DNA of 46,308 bases, taken from Oehlia diaphana (lineage: Eukaryota > Glomeromycota > Glomeromycetes > Glomerales > Glomeraceae). Each line of letters opens with the position of its first letter. The first letter of the stretch is position 1. Location of the stretch: assembly GCA_003833135.1 (NCBI GenBank), contig QZLH01000217.1:70855-117162 (forward strand). Direction: 5' to 3'. This document shows positions 23,480 to 34,457 of this stretch, one piece after another. Position numbers and translations under genes: made by a program. Below the pieces are notes generated by a model. The model worked only from the letters and a program-made list of their open reading frames with translations, was not told where the DNA came from and did not search any database.

Positions 23480-26400
23480 ATGAGATTATTTTTTATTTTT
23501 CTTCTATCAATTTTATCAATTATTTTTCTGGTGATATTACCAGTTAAATCATCCATTACATTCGAAGAACCACAACCTAAAATCCTTTCAAGACCTCGCG
23601 TTTTAAATACAAATTATTATGATGATGGTACAATAGTTGTTCGAATAGTTCGTGTAAATTATACAACTCCTTCTCAAATTTGTGTAGAGGAAAACTTTAC
23701 AATTCGTATTATCGATCCGAACGGAACTGTTAAAGGTTTTGAACTTTCAGCAGATAAATTAAATATACAACCTTTCAATTTTTGTCTTTTCGCTAAATTT
23801 AACCCAATCAGATTCTATCCTGTGAAAAAAAACTTTTTATTTTTAACTTACGCGGTGGCTAGAGATGTAAATAATTCTTTCACTTATGATGATTGGGGAA
23901 TGGTTATCGACTTAAATGGAGATATTAAAAGGTATATACAGTAAATAAATGTAAAATTAACCTTTTTATATATATGTATAATTAATAAAATTTATTATTA
24001 TTCCCGCTTCTTTTATAGTAAAATTAGGTTAGGTGCATCCTATGTTAATACTACTACTAATGAATGGTTACCAGCTCAAGATTCAGTTACATTAAATGTT
24101 CATCGTGATAATGGATTTCTTCGTATTGCGCCTATAACTGGTACTAATTCTATGATCTTGCAACAATTCAAAGTGTAAGTATTACCGTATATTTTAATTT
24201 ACGAAAATTAATAATTTTTAATATATATTATATGTATATATATATATTTCTTCTTTTATAAGAAATGAAAATGGGGAAATTCAATCTCTTGCAGAAACGT
24301 ATATGAATTATACGGCTCTTCCAATCGATACAGTTGCAACAATGGACGGTGGTTACGCGGTTATTTATCCTGATAATACGCCACCTTCAACATCAATCCC
24401 CTTTGCTTCATATATGTCGATCCGTGGCTTTTTCTTACAAAATGGAGAATCAGAAAAACAAGGTCCATTTGTTCTTTATCAAACTCAAAATCAAGTATCA
24501 AAAATTATTTTACTTGATTGTGATTTTACTAAAGTGGGATTTGGTCAAACTTGTATACTGGTTTTAAACATTGCCCCAGAAATAGATCAAAATACTTTTA
24601 TTAAAATCGATTTTCTTTCAACTGGAACTGTATATAATATTACTATTTTTCAAAACCCTGCTGATCTTACTGATTTTTCTATTCAATCATTACAATATGG
24701 AGGTTATCTCTTATATAGTACTGCAACAAATCAAAATGATCCAACTACACTTAACCTTTATGGTTATATTTTAGATGATCGTAGTAATCGTTATGATTGG
24801 AATATATCATACCCTACTTTAACAAATTTTAATGGTGATATTTTAATTTTACCAAATAATACTCTAGCAATACCTCAACCAGAAGTTGATCAAATTTGGG
24901 GTTTGTTCACTACTGATTTGTACAAGATCGAGGGTGCACATGGTAAGTTGATACGAACAATAATTATTATATCATATAATTTTTTTAACTCGTATAAACT
25001 TTTAAAAATGTTTATTAGATCATGGTTATGGAAATTTACATATCTTAAATACTACTCCGAAAATTGGTGAAAATATAGATCCATATAAAATTAAATCCCT
25101 TATAATTCAATTTTATAATAAAGTTGATTTATCACCTAATCGTAAAATTACAATTTTACAAGATGGTGGTATTATACGTCAAACTACTTCTATTAGTGAT
25201 GATAATGGAGATTTTGTAAAATTTATTAATGATTATACTATTGAAATCAAAGTAATAAATAGTACTTTTAATCAACCTAATACAAACTATTATGTTTTAA
25301 TGGATGATGGTTTTGTAAAGAGTAAAGATCTTCAAGAACCTATCCTTGGTATACAAGATAATGCTTGGAATTTTATGACAAGTAAGTTACTTTAATAAGA
25401 ATTCTTTATTAAAAATGAAAATAATAATATTATAATATTTATAAAATGAAATCTTTTTATTTATTTATAATAGTTCAACAAGAATCTAATAATGGTATAT
25501 TAAATATATACAAAAGTCAAGTAAACGCATCTGACATTAACGGAAAAATTAGATTAACTGCGGAAGGAACAACTTATTTCAAAAGATTTAGATATGATAA
25601 AACTAAAGTTAAAGAATTTTTTGATAATTTAAAACAAGAATTAGCTAAAGCAATTCCTATTAATAAGGAACGAATTGATACAAATGAAAGATATGAAATT
25701 GATAATTCAGTTTCACCTGAACAATATATTTTATCACTTAATATTAAAAAAGCTAAGGATAAAAATGAAAGATCTGTTAATTTGATAGCAAGTGATTTAA
25801 ATACTTTAATAAGAAATAAACTTATTACTGTTATCAGTTCTGGAGAGTATACAAATTTTTTAGATGAAGAATATGGATATGAAACTATACGTAAGAATCC
25901 AATTTTTTTTTTTTTTTTATATTCGTTTTAAAGGATTTTATGATTTTATTTCAAATAACTAACTAATATATTTTTTTGTTGTAAAAATAGCTAGGTGGAT
26001 AGAAAAAAATTCGATTAGTCTTTCTGTAACGATCTTATTAAATGCCGTATTATTATTTATTTCTTATAAGGTGAGTATACATTTTTAATATATTACATAT
26101 ATTATTAAGATTTTTTTTTTACTGACAAAATGAAAAATATAAATATATTTTTTTTTCTAACTTTTTCTTTTCTTTTTTTTTTAGAAAAAAACACTTGCAA
26201 TTTTTATATGTGGTAACGCGATCGAGAAATTTGTGACGACAATCCTTTTTACTAGTAAAGATGCGAATAGCGTGGAAAATATTTTTACTGCAAGGTAAAA
26301 AAAAAAAAACCTTCATAAAAGTAAAAAAAATGTATTATATATATGTTTCACAAACACTGATTTATTCTCTTCTCTTTTCTTCACCTTTTTTTTTTTTTCT

Positions 26401-28112
26401 TCTAGTCTTTTCTTTGTGACATTTCCGTTTATCATAAATTTAGGATTTGCATTTAAAGTTGTAATTGATGAACTTATGAGGCATGACTTACGAAAGTTAT
26501 TAGAAAAAGTTAGAAAACTTAATGATGACTTAAAAGAAGACAACAATTCTACAGTAAAAGAAGGCAACAATTCTACAGTAGAAGCCAACAATTTCACAGT
26601 AAAAGAAGACAACATTTCTACAGTTAAAGAAGACAACATTTCTATAATAGAAGAAGACAATAGTTCTACAATAGAAGAAAGCAACAGTTCTACAGCAAAA
26701 GAAGACAACAATTCTACAGTAGAAGATAAATCAAATCAAGACAATAAAAACGAAGTTGTCGATCGCGAAGAAAAAGTTAAGGAACTTAAGAAAGTGTTAA
26801 AAGATACTAGAAAAGAATTAAGAAAAATTAAAGGAGAATTAACAGAAGTTAGCAATCTCATGAAAGAATTAAAAGTTGTTAATGAACTTATAGATAAATT
26901 AGGGAATCCAACTCCAGCAAATAATGTAAAAGAAATCTTAGAAAAATTGAGAGAAATTAACGATCTTATAGAAAAATTCATGCAAGTTGAAGATTTTACA
27001 GAAGATTTGATAGAAGTTTGTATAAATTTAAATGAACTTGATAAATTATTAAAAGACTTGAAGCAAATTAATGAATTGAAAGAAGTCGTTGTCCAAGTTG
27101 TCCAAGAAGAATCGAGTGAATTTAACATGGAAGAATCGAATGAAATTAATAGAGAAGAACCGAAGGAAGTTACTAAATTTACGGATGAATTGAATAAAAT
27201 TAGTGAGTTTATGAAGGGATTAAATGAAGTTGAAGAACTTAAGTGTCAATTAAATAAAGCTGTAGACCTAATGAATAAATTAAAAGAAAAAGAACTTATG
27301 AGCCAAAATGAACATACGACAAGCGAAAATGAACATATGACAAGAGAAAATGAACTTGCGACAAGCGAAAATGAACTTACGACGAACGAAAATGTACTTA
27401 TTTTTATTTTAAAAGAATTAGAAAAACTTGAACGTTTTAAAAAAGAATTAGAAATACTTGAAAGCTTTAAAAGAGATAGCGTTGAAAAATTGGAAGATCA
27501 AAACAGTATGACAAATGTGAAAAGGAATAGTATGTGGGGAGAAGTTGTAAGATGGAGTAATATATTTAGTAGTAAAATTATAAGTTTTCAAAAGAAATAC
27601 GAAAAGGAGGTTATAAACGTGATGAAAAGAGATCAGCCGGAAAAGAAATATCGAAAAATTTCGAAATGGTTAAGAGATAATAAAGATAATCAAATAATTG
27701 TAATAATATTTACGATATTAGCAGGAGTTGATATTTCACATTTAGAACTACTTGGATCAAATTTACGAATTAAAATTCCAAGTTTTAGTTTTCGTGGTCT
27801 AGAAACTCGAAATATTGATGTTAATTTTAATGCTGAATTATCACATGCAGCAAAACAGAGTTTATTTTGGGGAGATGTCACCAATATTTTTATTGAGGAT
27901 ATTTCTGCAATAATTATTCAGGTATGTAAATTATTTTTGCATTAATTTTTTATTCAATCATTAAAATTTTATTTTATTTTTTTTATAATTAGTGCTTTTA
28001 TTTAACGAGAGTTGTATCATTCGGATATACGCCCATATATACTATTTCAAAGTCTCTTATACATCTTATCAATAATATATATCTCATATATAAATACAGA
28101 TCTAATCCTTAA
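23480..28112 (+). CDS. Large secreted-ectodomain membrane protein with octapeptide repeats and coiled coil
   Basis: Nine exons: 23480-23931, 24019-24174, 24263-24942, 25019-25381, 25474-25890, 25991-26070, 26185-26294, 26406-27921 and 27993-28112. All join in phase to 1297 residues. A strong signal peptide (1-25) leads to an ectodomain of about 660 residues with beta-rich, Asn-rich text and many N-glycosylation sequons. Membrane segments lie at about 697-715, 753-772 and 1182-1198, with a weaker hydrophobic stretch at 719-738. Between the second and third lie eight octapeptide repeats (796-858) and a long charged coiled coil (about 870-1130). The end carries FWGDVTNIFIED and a hydrophobic tail. 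It could be a surface receptor or sensor. I do not recognise a named family; similar ectodomain-plus-coil proteins may form a lineage family in these fungi. Confidence 0.8.
26533..26721 (+). repeat. 24-bp tandem repeat coding KEDNNSTV octapeptides
   Basis: Eight units start at 26533, 26557, 26581, 26602, 26626, 26650, 26674 and 26698. Seven are 24 bp and the third is 21 bp. Each codes a variant of KEDNNSTV and each keeps an N-x-S/T sequon (NST, NFT, NIS or NSS). Confidence 0.95.
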
Positions 28113-29105
28113 ATACCAAGTGGGGAAAAAAGGATGGGGAAAAAGATGCGGGTAAAATTGATAACAACCATTATCATGACGAAAACAATTTGAATGGAAA
28201 GGCTCTAATTTTACTAGTAATTTTGTTCAAATATTATTATTTAAATAAATATTAAATATTTTATATACATTATTCTGGTGTCTCTGTTTTAAATATTTTT
28301 TTAAAAATTTTGTGTAAAATTTATACAAAAAAATTTTTTTTTTTTTTTGACCTGGCCGGAATAACCAATTTTATTACTTTGTGTCGCCTAACTTTGTTAC
28401 ATATTAATTCATTGATTTTTTTTGAATATTGGATTAACACAGATGGACCTACCTATTGGTACAGTAAAAGTCTTGAACGATATAACCATAATTTATTATT
28501 TTATAATTTCGGTACAATTCATATTACTGACTAAATCGGAAGCCATTATTCCCGACACTCATTATCCCGAAATTCATTATCCCGACGCTCAATATCTCGA
28601 CACTTATTATCCTCCTGGCAATTTATATTATAATGATATTTTTGTATTTCAAAGTGGATTTGTTTCGCAAAATGGTATTAAAAATTATTAAAAATTATTT
28701 AAAACTTTAATGAGAAATTTTAATTCTTACAATGAAATATAATATCATTACCATATTAAATAAAAAAATATTAGTTGTTAGCGATGTATTATTAAAAATT
28801 ATTAATTTTTAAAATCAGAAACATTAAAAAAATATATTAATTTTTACAATAAAAAAAACTTTTTAATTTTGCGATATATTTTTTAAAAATTATTACATAT
28901 TATTAATAACATATTATTAATATCATTACTACCTCTAACAAATAATAATATAAAATTAAAAAAAAATATGTTATGAATGTTATGAATAATGTAGTTTCGG
29001 GATTTTGAATTTTTGGAATTATGATTGGTCAGGATTGTGAATATCTAGTTAATGAACATCGGCATTTGACTAACTCGTATGGAATGTCAATATCATAATT
29101 TTAAT
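28113..29105. other. Non-coding flank with 15-bp minisatellite
   Basis: A+T-rich sequence downstream of the large membrane gene. Two overlapping short plus frames (28310-28534, 28422-28691) differ in frame and one owes its Pro-Asp-Tyr pattern to the minisatellite at 28551-28610, so I do not call them. From 28690 to 28990 the sequence is almost entirely A and T. Confidence 0.5.
28551..28610. repeat. Four 15-bp tandem units
   Basis: Units CCCGACACTCATTAT, CCCGAAATTCATTAT, CCCGACGCTCAATAT and CTCGACACTTATTAT follow one another without a gap. They would code HYPD-like repeats in one frame, but no gene supports that reading. Confidence 0.9.
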
Positions 29106-29744
29106 TAGGGATGGCACGTGATTTAAAACAAGATGTTCTAAAACAATTTAAATCAGTTCTTTATTATTTTAAAACTTTTTTTTTTTTGTTTTAAAACATT
29201 GATCGGCATGATTATTGCGTAATGACACTTTTGTATTTTTAAGTAACCTTTTTTTAAAATTATTCTCGTGGAAGATCATCATCGGAAGACATCCGTAAGC
29301 ACTTTGAAAAGTTACGAAAAACACCTCGTCAAAAGTGTGTAATTATTGTGGAAATGACATTCTTAGTTATTGATTTAATTGATCGATTAAATTAATACAT
29401 TATATAATTTTTTTTTTATAATTTTTTTTTAAGAGTTAGCGCACATTTTATTTAACGAATCACTAGTATCACTAAGCTATATTCCTAACAAGGTCGGTCC
29501 GGCTATACTCTAAATATATATTATATAATGAAGTGCTTAAATTTTTATTGCAAATATGTATTACGTCATAAAGGCTAGTAAAGTGCTTAATATTTTAAAA
29601 CACGTTTAAAACATGCTTTAAAACGCCAAAATTGTCTTAAAACACGTTTAAAGCATGCTTTAAAACGCCAAAATTGTTTTGAAACACGTTTAAAACATGC
29701 TTTAAACGCCAAAATTGTTTTAAAACATGTTTTTGCCATTCCTA
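29106..29744. mobile_element. hAT-type MITE, 639 bp
   Basis: The ends are TAGGGATGGCA (29106-29116) and TGCCATTCCTA (29734-29744), an imperfect inverted pair with one mismatch. It has no coding capacity. Three 42-bp subterminal repeats lie near the right end. Read on the minus strand, the right 130 bp resemble the terminus at 31352 of the decayed hAT transposase copy, so this is a deletion derivative of that family. I see no clear 8-bp target duplication, which suggests an old insertion or flank decay. Confidence 0.75.
29598..29725. repeat. Three 42-bp subterminal repeats of the MITE
   Basis: CACGTTTAAA-type units start at 29601, 29643 and 29685 and each ends in CGCCAAAATTGT. Subterminal repeats of this kind are the usual binding sites for hAT transposases. 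Confidence 0.85.
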
Positions 29745-30039
29745 GTCAATGTCATCATCATCATTCTTCGACCTGTCAATGGCAACATTATTATTGTTTT
29801 ACAACAACCTTTACGATATATCATTGTAAAAATTCACGTTTCAATAATTATTTAATTAACAAAAAAGAATATATTATGTAAGTTTTATTGATTTCTCATT
29901 TAAGACTAAATTTATAGTTTATGCTTAAATCGGCAAAAACTTTATTATTTTTCCTAACTTATAAAATATTTTATTTGACTACTTTTACTAATAAAAATTA
30001 AAAATATAATGAAGTAAATAAACACATATATAATGACTT

Positions 30040-30659
30040 TTAACAACCACCACTCTTACAAAATAAATCCCTTTCGGCATTACGACGTCTCACCAAACCG
30101 GGCAATTTTTTCCCACCACCATAGACCCATTTTGCAAATTCAAAGGAAGCACCTTTGGTGTCACCAGCGTTAAGCTTCACACGTAATGTGGATTGTTCAT
30201 AAGCACCACAACCAAGGTTGAAGGTAAATGAAACCAAGGCAGAGAACTGATCGGGATTTAGCTTAATCCGAGTGAGTGACTCAACACATGATTCGAAACC
30301 GGCTAAATCCGATTTGAGCAATGTTTCTCCTTCAGCGAGACTGATGGGAGCCTGAATTTTACTACAATCATGAACGTGACATGCATGTCCATAGCCGATA
30401 GTTTCGATGCCCTGGTGTCATAGTAGGTGTCATAGTAATTAATGTGATTCATATTTAACTTAGTTATTTCATTAATAAGATATGAACTTACCACTGGATC
30501 CTTGTAAAAATTAGGGTTAAAACCTTCAAATTCTTTAATAAGATCCAAACCTTCCTTGTTGACGTTTTGAGCACGACGCTTCAATTCTGAAGATGTTCCA
30601 GTTATGAGGATGACCAAAACGATCATTAAAGTAATTACATTAGACAAATTCTTGGCCAT
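30040..30659 (-). CDS. Secreted GH24 (phage-type) lysozyme
   Basis: Two exons, 30659-30492 and 30411-30040, with an 81-nt GT-AG intron, give 179 residues. A signal peptide covers about 1-23 (hydrophobic LMIVLVILITG). The T4-lysozyme-type catalytic pattern E-x8-D-x5-T is present as Glu45, Asp54 and Thr60, followed by IGYGH. The C-terminal part has the family's SFTFNLG and RRNAERDLF motifs. The product should hydrolyse peptidoglycan outside the cell, in defence or use of bacteria. The gene lies between two hAT fragments and is visibly less A+T-rich than its flanks. GH24 is mainly a phage and bacterial family, so an ancient transfer is likely, although the intron and signal peptide show full adaptation to a eukaryote. 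Confidence 0.92.
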
Positions 30660-31351
30660 TCTGATACAGAAAGTAAGAAAGTAAATAATAATAAATGTAA
30701 GTAATAATAAATATAAATTTAACAAATTAAATGTTATTATTAGTAATTATAAACACAGATAGAGAACATGAAATGCGATTGAAGCATGTATTTATAACAT
30801 TAGGAGTTCTTTATTGAAAGCATAAAGTTAGTCGAAAAATTCAGCCGAAACGCAGTAAAATCCTTGTCGATCTTTGAATAATTTGTTCATTCAACTACTA
30901 CTATTTACGGCTAACAATATTTTTATTTTTGAATGTCAAATGTAACACAATAATTTAGGCAATAAAAAATCCTGATTGTGTAAATACTGTATATATCATA
31001 ATACAATATTTATTATACCTACTAGCGTAATACAATAATTATTCCTAATTAGCCAGGAGATAAGTAATACTTATATACTTTTCTTGATAATATTAATTTA
31101 TGTAATACAGAATTATCAATTATTTTAAAAATGGTATTGTTTGGTGTAAAATTGGGTTTGAATTTAATTTTAATATTTGCTTATAAATAATTTTTAATTT
31201 TTTGGTTTTCCTTTTAAAAATTAAATGTCAGTTTTTATTTTTTGATTGATTTGAATTAGTTGTTTCTAAAATTATTAATTACCTGCTAGTGCATTGATAA
31301 GAGATGCTATTAAATTATTGGATTGAGAAACAAAAGTAAGGCATTTGTAGT
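30660..31351. other. Lysozyme promoter and A+T-rich spacer
   Basis: About 690 bp without a coding signal. The part next to the lysozyme holds a TATAAATA candidate. The rest is plain A+T-rich sequence up to the hAT terminus. Confidence 0.45.
30789..30796 (-). promoter_or_regulatory. TATA box candidate for the lysozyme gene
   Basis: TATAAATA on the minus strand, about 130 bp upstream of the lysozyme start codon. This is a sensible distance for a core promoter with a leader of roughly 100 nt. Confidence 0.35.
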
Positions 31352-32068
31352 TAGGGATGGCAAAAAACATGTTTCAAAACAATTTTGGTGTTTTAAACAT
31401 GTTTTAAAACATTAATATTTTACTAGCCTTTACATTTAATTATATAACATTATAACAGATAATATATATTAATTTCGAATGAAATTTATTTTTTTCATCA
31501 TTTTCAAACAGTCTTTGCTAATATATTCTAATTTAGACACTTTATTATATACTTAATTTTCGTTATTTCAATAATATATTATTTAATTTTGATCACCTTC
31601 AAACCAATCATCTTCATTAATTTCCTTTTGAATTCTTGAATTTTGATAGAGAGCCACGTTTTTTTACTCTGTTATTATTTAATCGTGCACGAAGTTTGCT
31701 ATGAATAAATCCGAAGTTTGACCAGTTGCGTTCGGCAGCAGCTGAAGAAGTCAGAATTGAAAGGACCTGACGGGCGAGTTCAACCACAATAGGAAATTTT
31801 TATGTGAAATTTACTTCCACCAACCAATTTGGCTTGAATATTTAACAGATGCCCAGAGTAATGCTCCAGAAAATTCATCAGTTTTAGCGATATATTTTGC
31901 ATGACTCCATAAATCTTTAATGTAAATGTATGAAGTTTATTAGAAAGTATTAAAATTTATCAATAAAGTATTCACAATACTTACATATGCCGCATTTTCA
32001 AATGTATAAACTTCTTTAAGGTATGGTAAAATAATTTTTTCAAAATCATCAAGTTCCAAAGATTTGCC

Positions 32069-32076
32069 ACAAAAAC
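32069..32076. repeat. Left 8-bp target site duplication
   Basis: ACAAAAAC directly before the left inverted repeat; the same 8 bp follow the right end at 33044-33051. Confidence 0.85.
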
Positions 32077-33043
32077 TAGTGCTCCTAAACGAACGGGTCG
32101 ACCCGGTCATGTGACCCGACCCGACTTAAAAGCTCGGGTCGGGTTCAATAATTTTTATGACCCGGTGACCCGCATGACCCGACCCGGTTGACCCGAGTTA
32201 TTGAACANNNNNNNNNNNNNNNNNNNNNNNNNNNNNNNNNNNNNNNNNNNNNNNNNNNNNNNNNNNNNNNNNNNNNNNNNNNNNNNNNNNNNNNNNNNNN
32301 NNNNNNNNNNNNNNNNNNNNNNNNNNNNNNNNNNNNNNNNNNNNNNNNNNNNNNNNNNNNNNNNNNNNNNNNNNNNNNNNNNNNNNNNNNNNNNNNNNNN
32401 NNNNNNNNNNNNNNNNNNNNNNNNNNNNNNNNNNNNNNNNNNNNNNNNNNNNNNNNNNNNNNNNNNNNNNNNNNNNNNNNNNNNNNNNNNNNNNNNNNNN
32501 NNNNNNNNNNNNNNNNNNNNNNNNNNNNNNNNNNNNNNNNNNNNNNNNNNNNNNNNNNNNNNNNNNNNNNNNNNNNNNNNNNNNNNNNNNNNNNNNNNNN
32601 NNNNNNNNNNNNNNNNNNNNNNNNNNNNNNNNNNNNNNNNNNNNNNNNNNNNNNNNNNNNNNNNNNNNNNNNNNNNNNNNNNNNNNNNNNNNNNNNNNNN
32701 NNNNNNNNNNNNNNNNNNNNNNNNNNNNNNNNNNNNNNNNNNNNNNNNNNNNNNNNNNNNNNNNNNNNNNNNNNNNNNNNNNNNNNNNNNNNNNNNNNNN
32801 NNNNNNNNNNNNNNNNNNNNNNNNNNNNNNNNNNNNNNNNNNNNNNNNNNNNNNNNNTATAATTTCATTAAGGTTTCATTATAATGCCGAAAAAATGGTG
32901 GTTGCTCATTTTTTTTCCTTTGAAAATTCGGGTTTAGACCCGGGATATCCGGTCGAACTATACTCGGGTCGGGTTTAGGGTCAAGACCTTTTCACTTTGA
33001 TCATCTTCAAAACCCGACCCGACTTGACCCGTTAGGAGCACTA
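32077..33043. mobile_element. Second hAT-type element, TAGTG ends, 967 bp with gap
   Basis: The terminal inverted repeats are TAGTGCTCCTAA (32077-32088) and its complement TTAGGAGCACTA (33032-33043), a perfect 12-bp match flanked by the 8-bp duplication ACAAAAAC. The TAGNG start and 8-bp duplication identify the hAT superfamily. The subterminal zones are packed with CGGGTC/GACCCG hexamers in both orientations, very GC-rich against the surroundings. The visible sequence has no transposase frame; 650 bases inside are unknown, so the real length and coding content are unclear. Confidence 0.88.
32208..32857. other. Assembly gap, 650 N
   Basis: Unresolved bases inside the TAGTG element. Reading frames reported through it are artefacts. 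The cause is probably the repetitive GC-rich GACCCG array. Confidence 0.99.
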
Positions 33044-33051
33044 ACAAAAAC
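33044..33051. repeat. Right 8-bp target site duplication
   Basis: ACAAAAAC, identical to 32069-32076, directly after the right inverted repeat. Confidence 0.85.
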
Positions 33052-33390
33052 TAGAAAATAGATCTGTTATTATTTATAAAAATAAAAATTTTACAAAAAA
33101 TATTTTATTACTTAGGATCTAAGCAATTGCCATTGCAGGATGAAAAGCATACACAATCCATTGTTTAGTTAGATCATAAACCTTCATTTTGAAATCCGAA
33201 TCTAATTCTTGTGCATTAACCGAAACTGAAAGGTTTTGCCATTTATTGTACACACCAGAAAGTAATGATGTATCAGATTCAAATAAGTGTATAAGCCTGA
33301 CAAATGGTGTTAAAAAAGAAGATAAGGCATCCAAATTTTCCCATAATGAATTGCATAAAATTAGCTCTCGTGGCTCGAAAAAAAATAAAA

Positions 33391-33819
33391 TTCCCGATTA
33401 AATTTCATTAACCGGAATTGGATTAGATCATTGAAATTAATTTATACAGGCTAATCTAAACGTTACGGTCACACATGTATTTTTTTTTAGACATAGATGA
33501 ATTTTATTTATAGTTAATGTGTTGTTTATGAAGCATCCTTTTTTAAAGTTTGTGTGCCGATTTTAGAATTAAATGTAATCAACTTTATAAATTTATATTG
33601 TTCATTTTAAAGCCTAGTTTTGTAAGTTCTTATGTTACTTTTTATTCGTTATAGAAATATGCGATACATTTTCATATTGTAGATAATCCTTAAATCGCTA
33701 TTGATTTTGTTCCTTTTACAGAAGTTCATTTCTGAAAGAATTGTATGCTACGGATTGAGCTCTGTTTATAATGATTTGCGATTGCTATCATGTTCCACTT
33801 TTATTTCATTTATATAGCC
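33391..33819. other. Spacer, no gene seen
   Basis: A+T-rich sequence between the hAT remnant and a broken gene. I cannot tell whether it contains decayed transposon sequence. Confidence 0.4.
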
Positions 33820-34457
33820 CTCATGAGAAAAGAATGTTTACGACAATGGTGAGTCGAATAATATTATTAAGATAATTCTTTTAGTGCAATATAAATTGGC
33901 ATATTATTCATCATCGTCGGCGCTGTATTTTATTAATTTCACCATTTATCACTATATCGCTATTTGTCTCAATAATTTTTATAACTCACAATCAACTGTA
34001 AATTTTAGTTGGATCATATATTTTTGAATGGGTCAAGAAGTACCTGAGCGCTAATAATAAACATATTTGGAAGATTGCGTATTTGGAAAAAGAAAACCAC
34101 TGGTATGAGACTTAAAAATATTTCACAGGTCGCAGTCTTCACTAAGCTGGTCCGCAAGAAACTTCCAGAAGGATTGCAAGGTAAAACTATTATAATATTG
34201 CCAATAAACGATCTTCCTCCTTGCGATTACTTGGGTCGCCCAAGTACAATGAAGAAACTAAAGAGCATGTTCGTGTCAAAAGAGCTTTACTACCCAAAGA
34301 TTGACCGTCTTTGACTTTATTATTCGCCCGCCCAATGATGAATCGACAATCATAGACAGACCTCTTCTAGTTGCTAAAGAAACGAGAAGTACATTTTGCG
34401 AAAATGGAAATGATAAAACCACTCAGCTCGAATTCGAATTAGTAGAGAAATTATAAA
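33820..34457 (+). pseudogene. Broken gene of unknown family
   Basis: Coding-like text appears in successive frames. A probable exon ends near 33848 at a GTGAGT donor, with an acceptor TTTTAG just before 34010. The next frame (FEWVKKYLSANNKHIWKIAY) runs to a stop near 34113. A shifted frame (VAVFTKLVRKKLPEGL to LYYPKID) runs to 34314, then another shift (FDFIIRPPNDES) runs to a stop near 34457. At least two frame changes make it a likely pseudogene. I do not recognise the family; the composition looks like a real globular protein and not random A+T sequence. Confidence 0.4.

Larger units (their letters stand above)
31352..33390 (-). mobile_element. Decayed hAT transposon copy, 5' end missing
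   Basis: The TAGGGATGGCA terminus at 31352 lies about 230 bp beyond the transposase stop region, where an element end is expected. The matching opposite terminus is not found to the right, so the copy is truncated. It is split by the younger element at 32077-33043. Confidence 0.75.
31583..33390 (-). pseudogene. hAT transposase remnant (C-terminal half)
   Basis: Pieces of a hAT transposase in order on the minus strand: a helical segment (WENLDALSSFLTPF, near 33350-33300), an LDPK stretch near 33115, a piece from 32068 to about 31980 ending at a probable intron, and the hAT C-terminal dimerisation motif (SSAAAERNWSNFG, near 31740). It is broken by frame changes near 33115, near 31805 and at an A run near 31665, and by the inserted element. 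The N-terminal BED finger and most of the RNase H core are absent. It cannot make an active enzyme. Confidence 0.8.

Noticed and set aside
26313..27128. Minus-strand Ser/Leu-rich frames
   Set aside because: Antisense of the octapeptide repeats and coiled coil of the membrane protein, which has a complete splice model.
28310..28691. Two overlapping short plus frames
   Set aside because: Different frames, one shaped by a 15-bp minisatellite; no supporting feature.
32155..32884. Three long reading frames across the N block
   Set aside because: They exist only because N bases give no stop codons.
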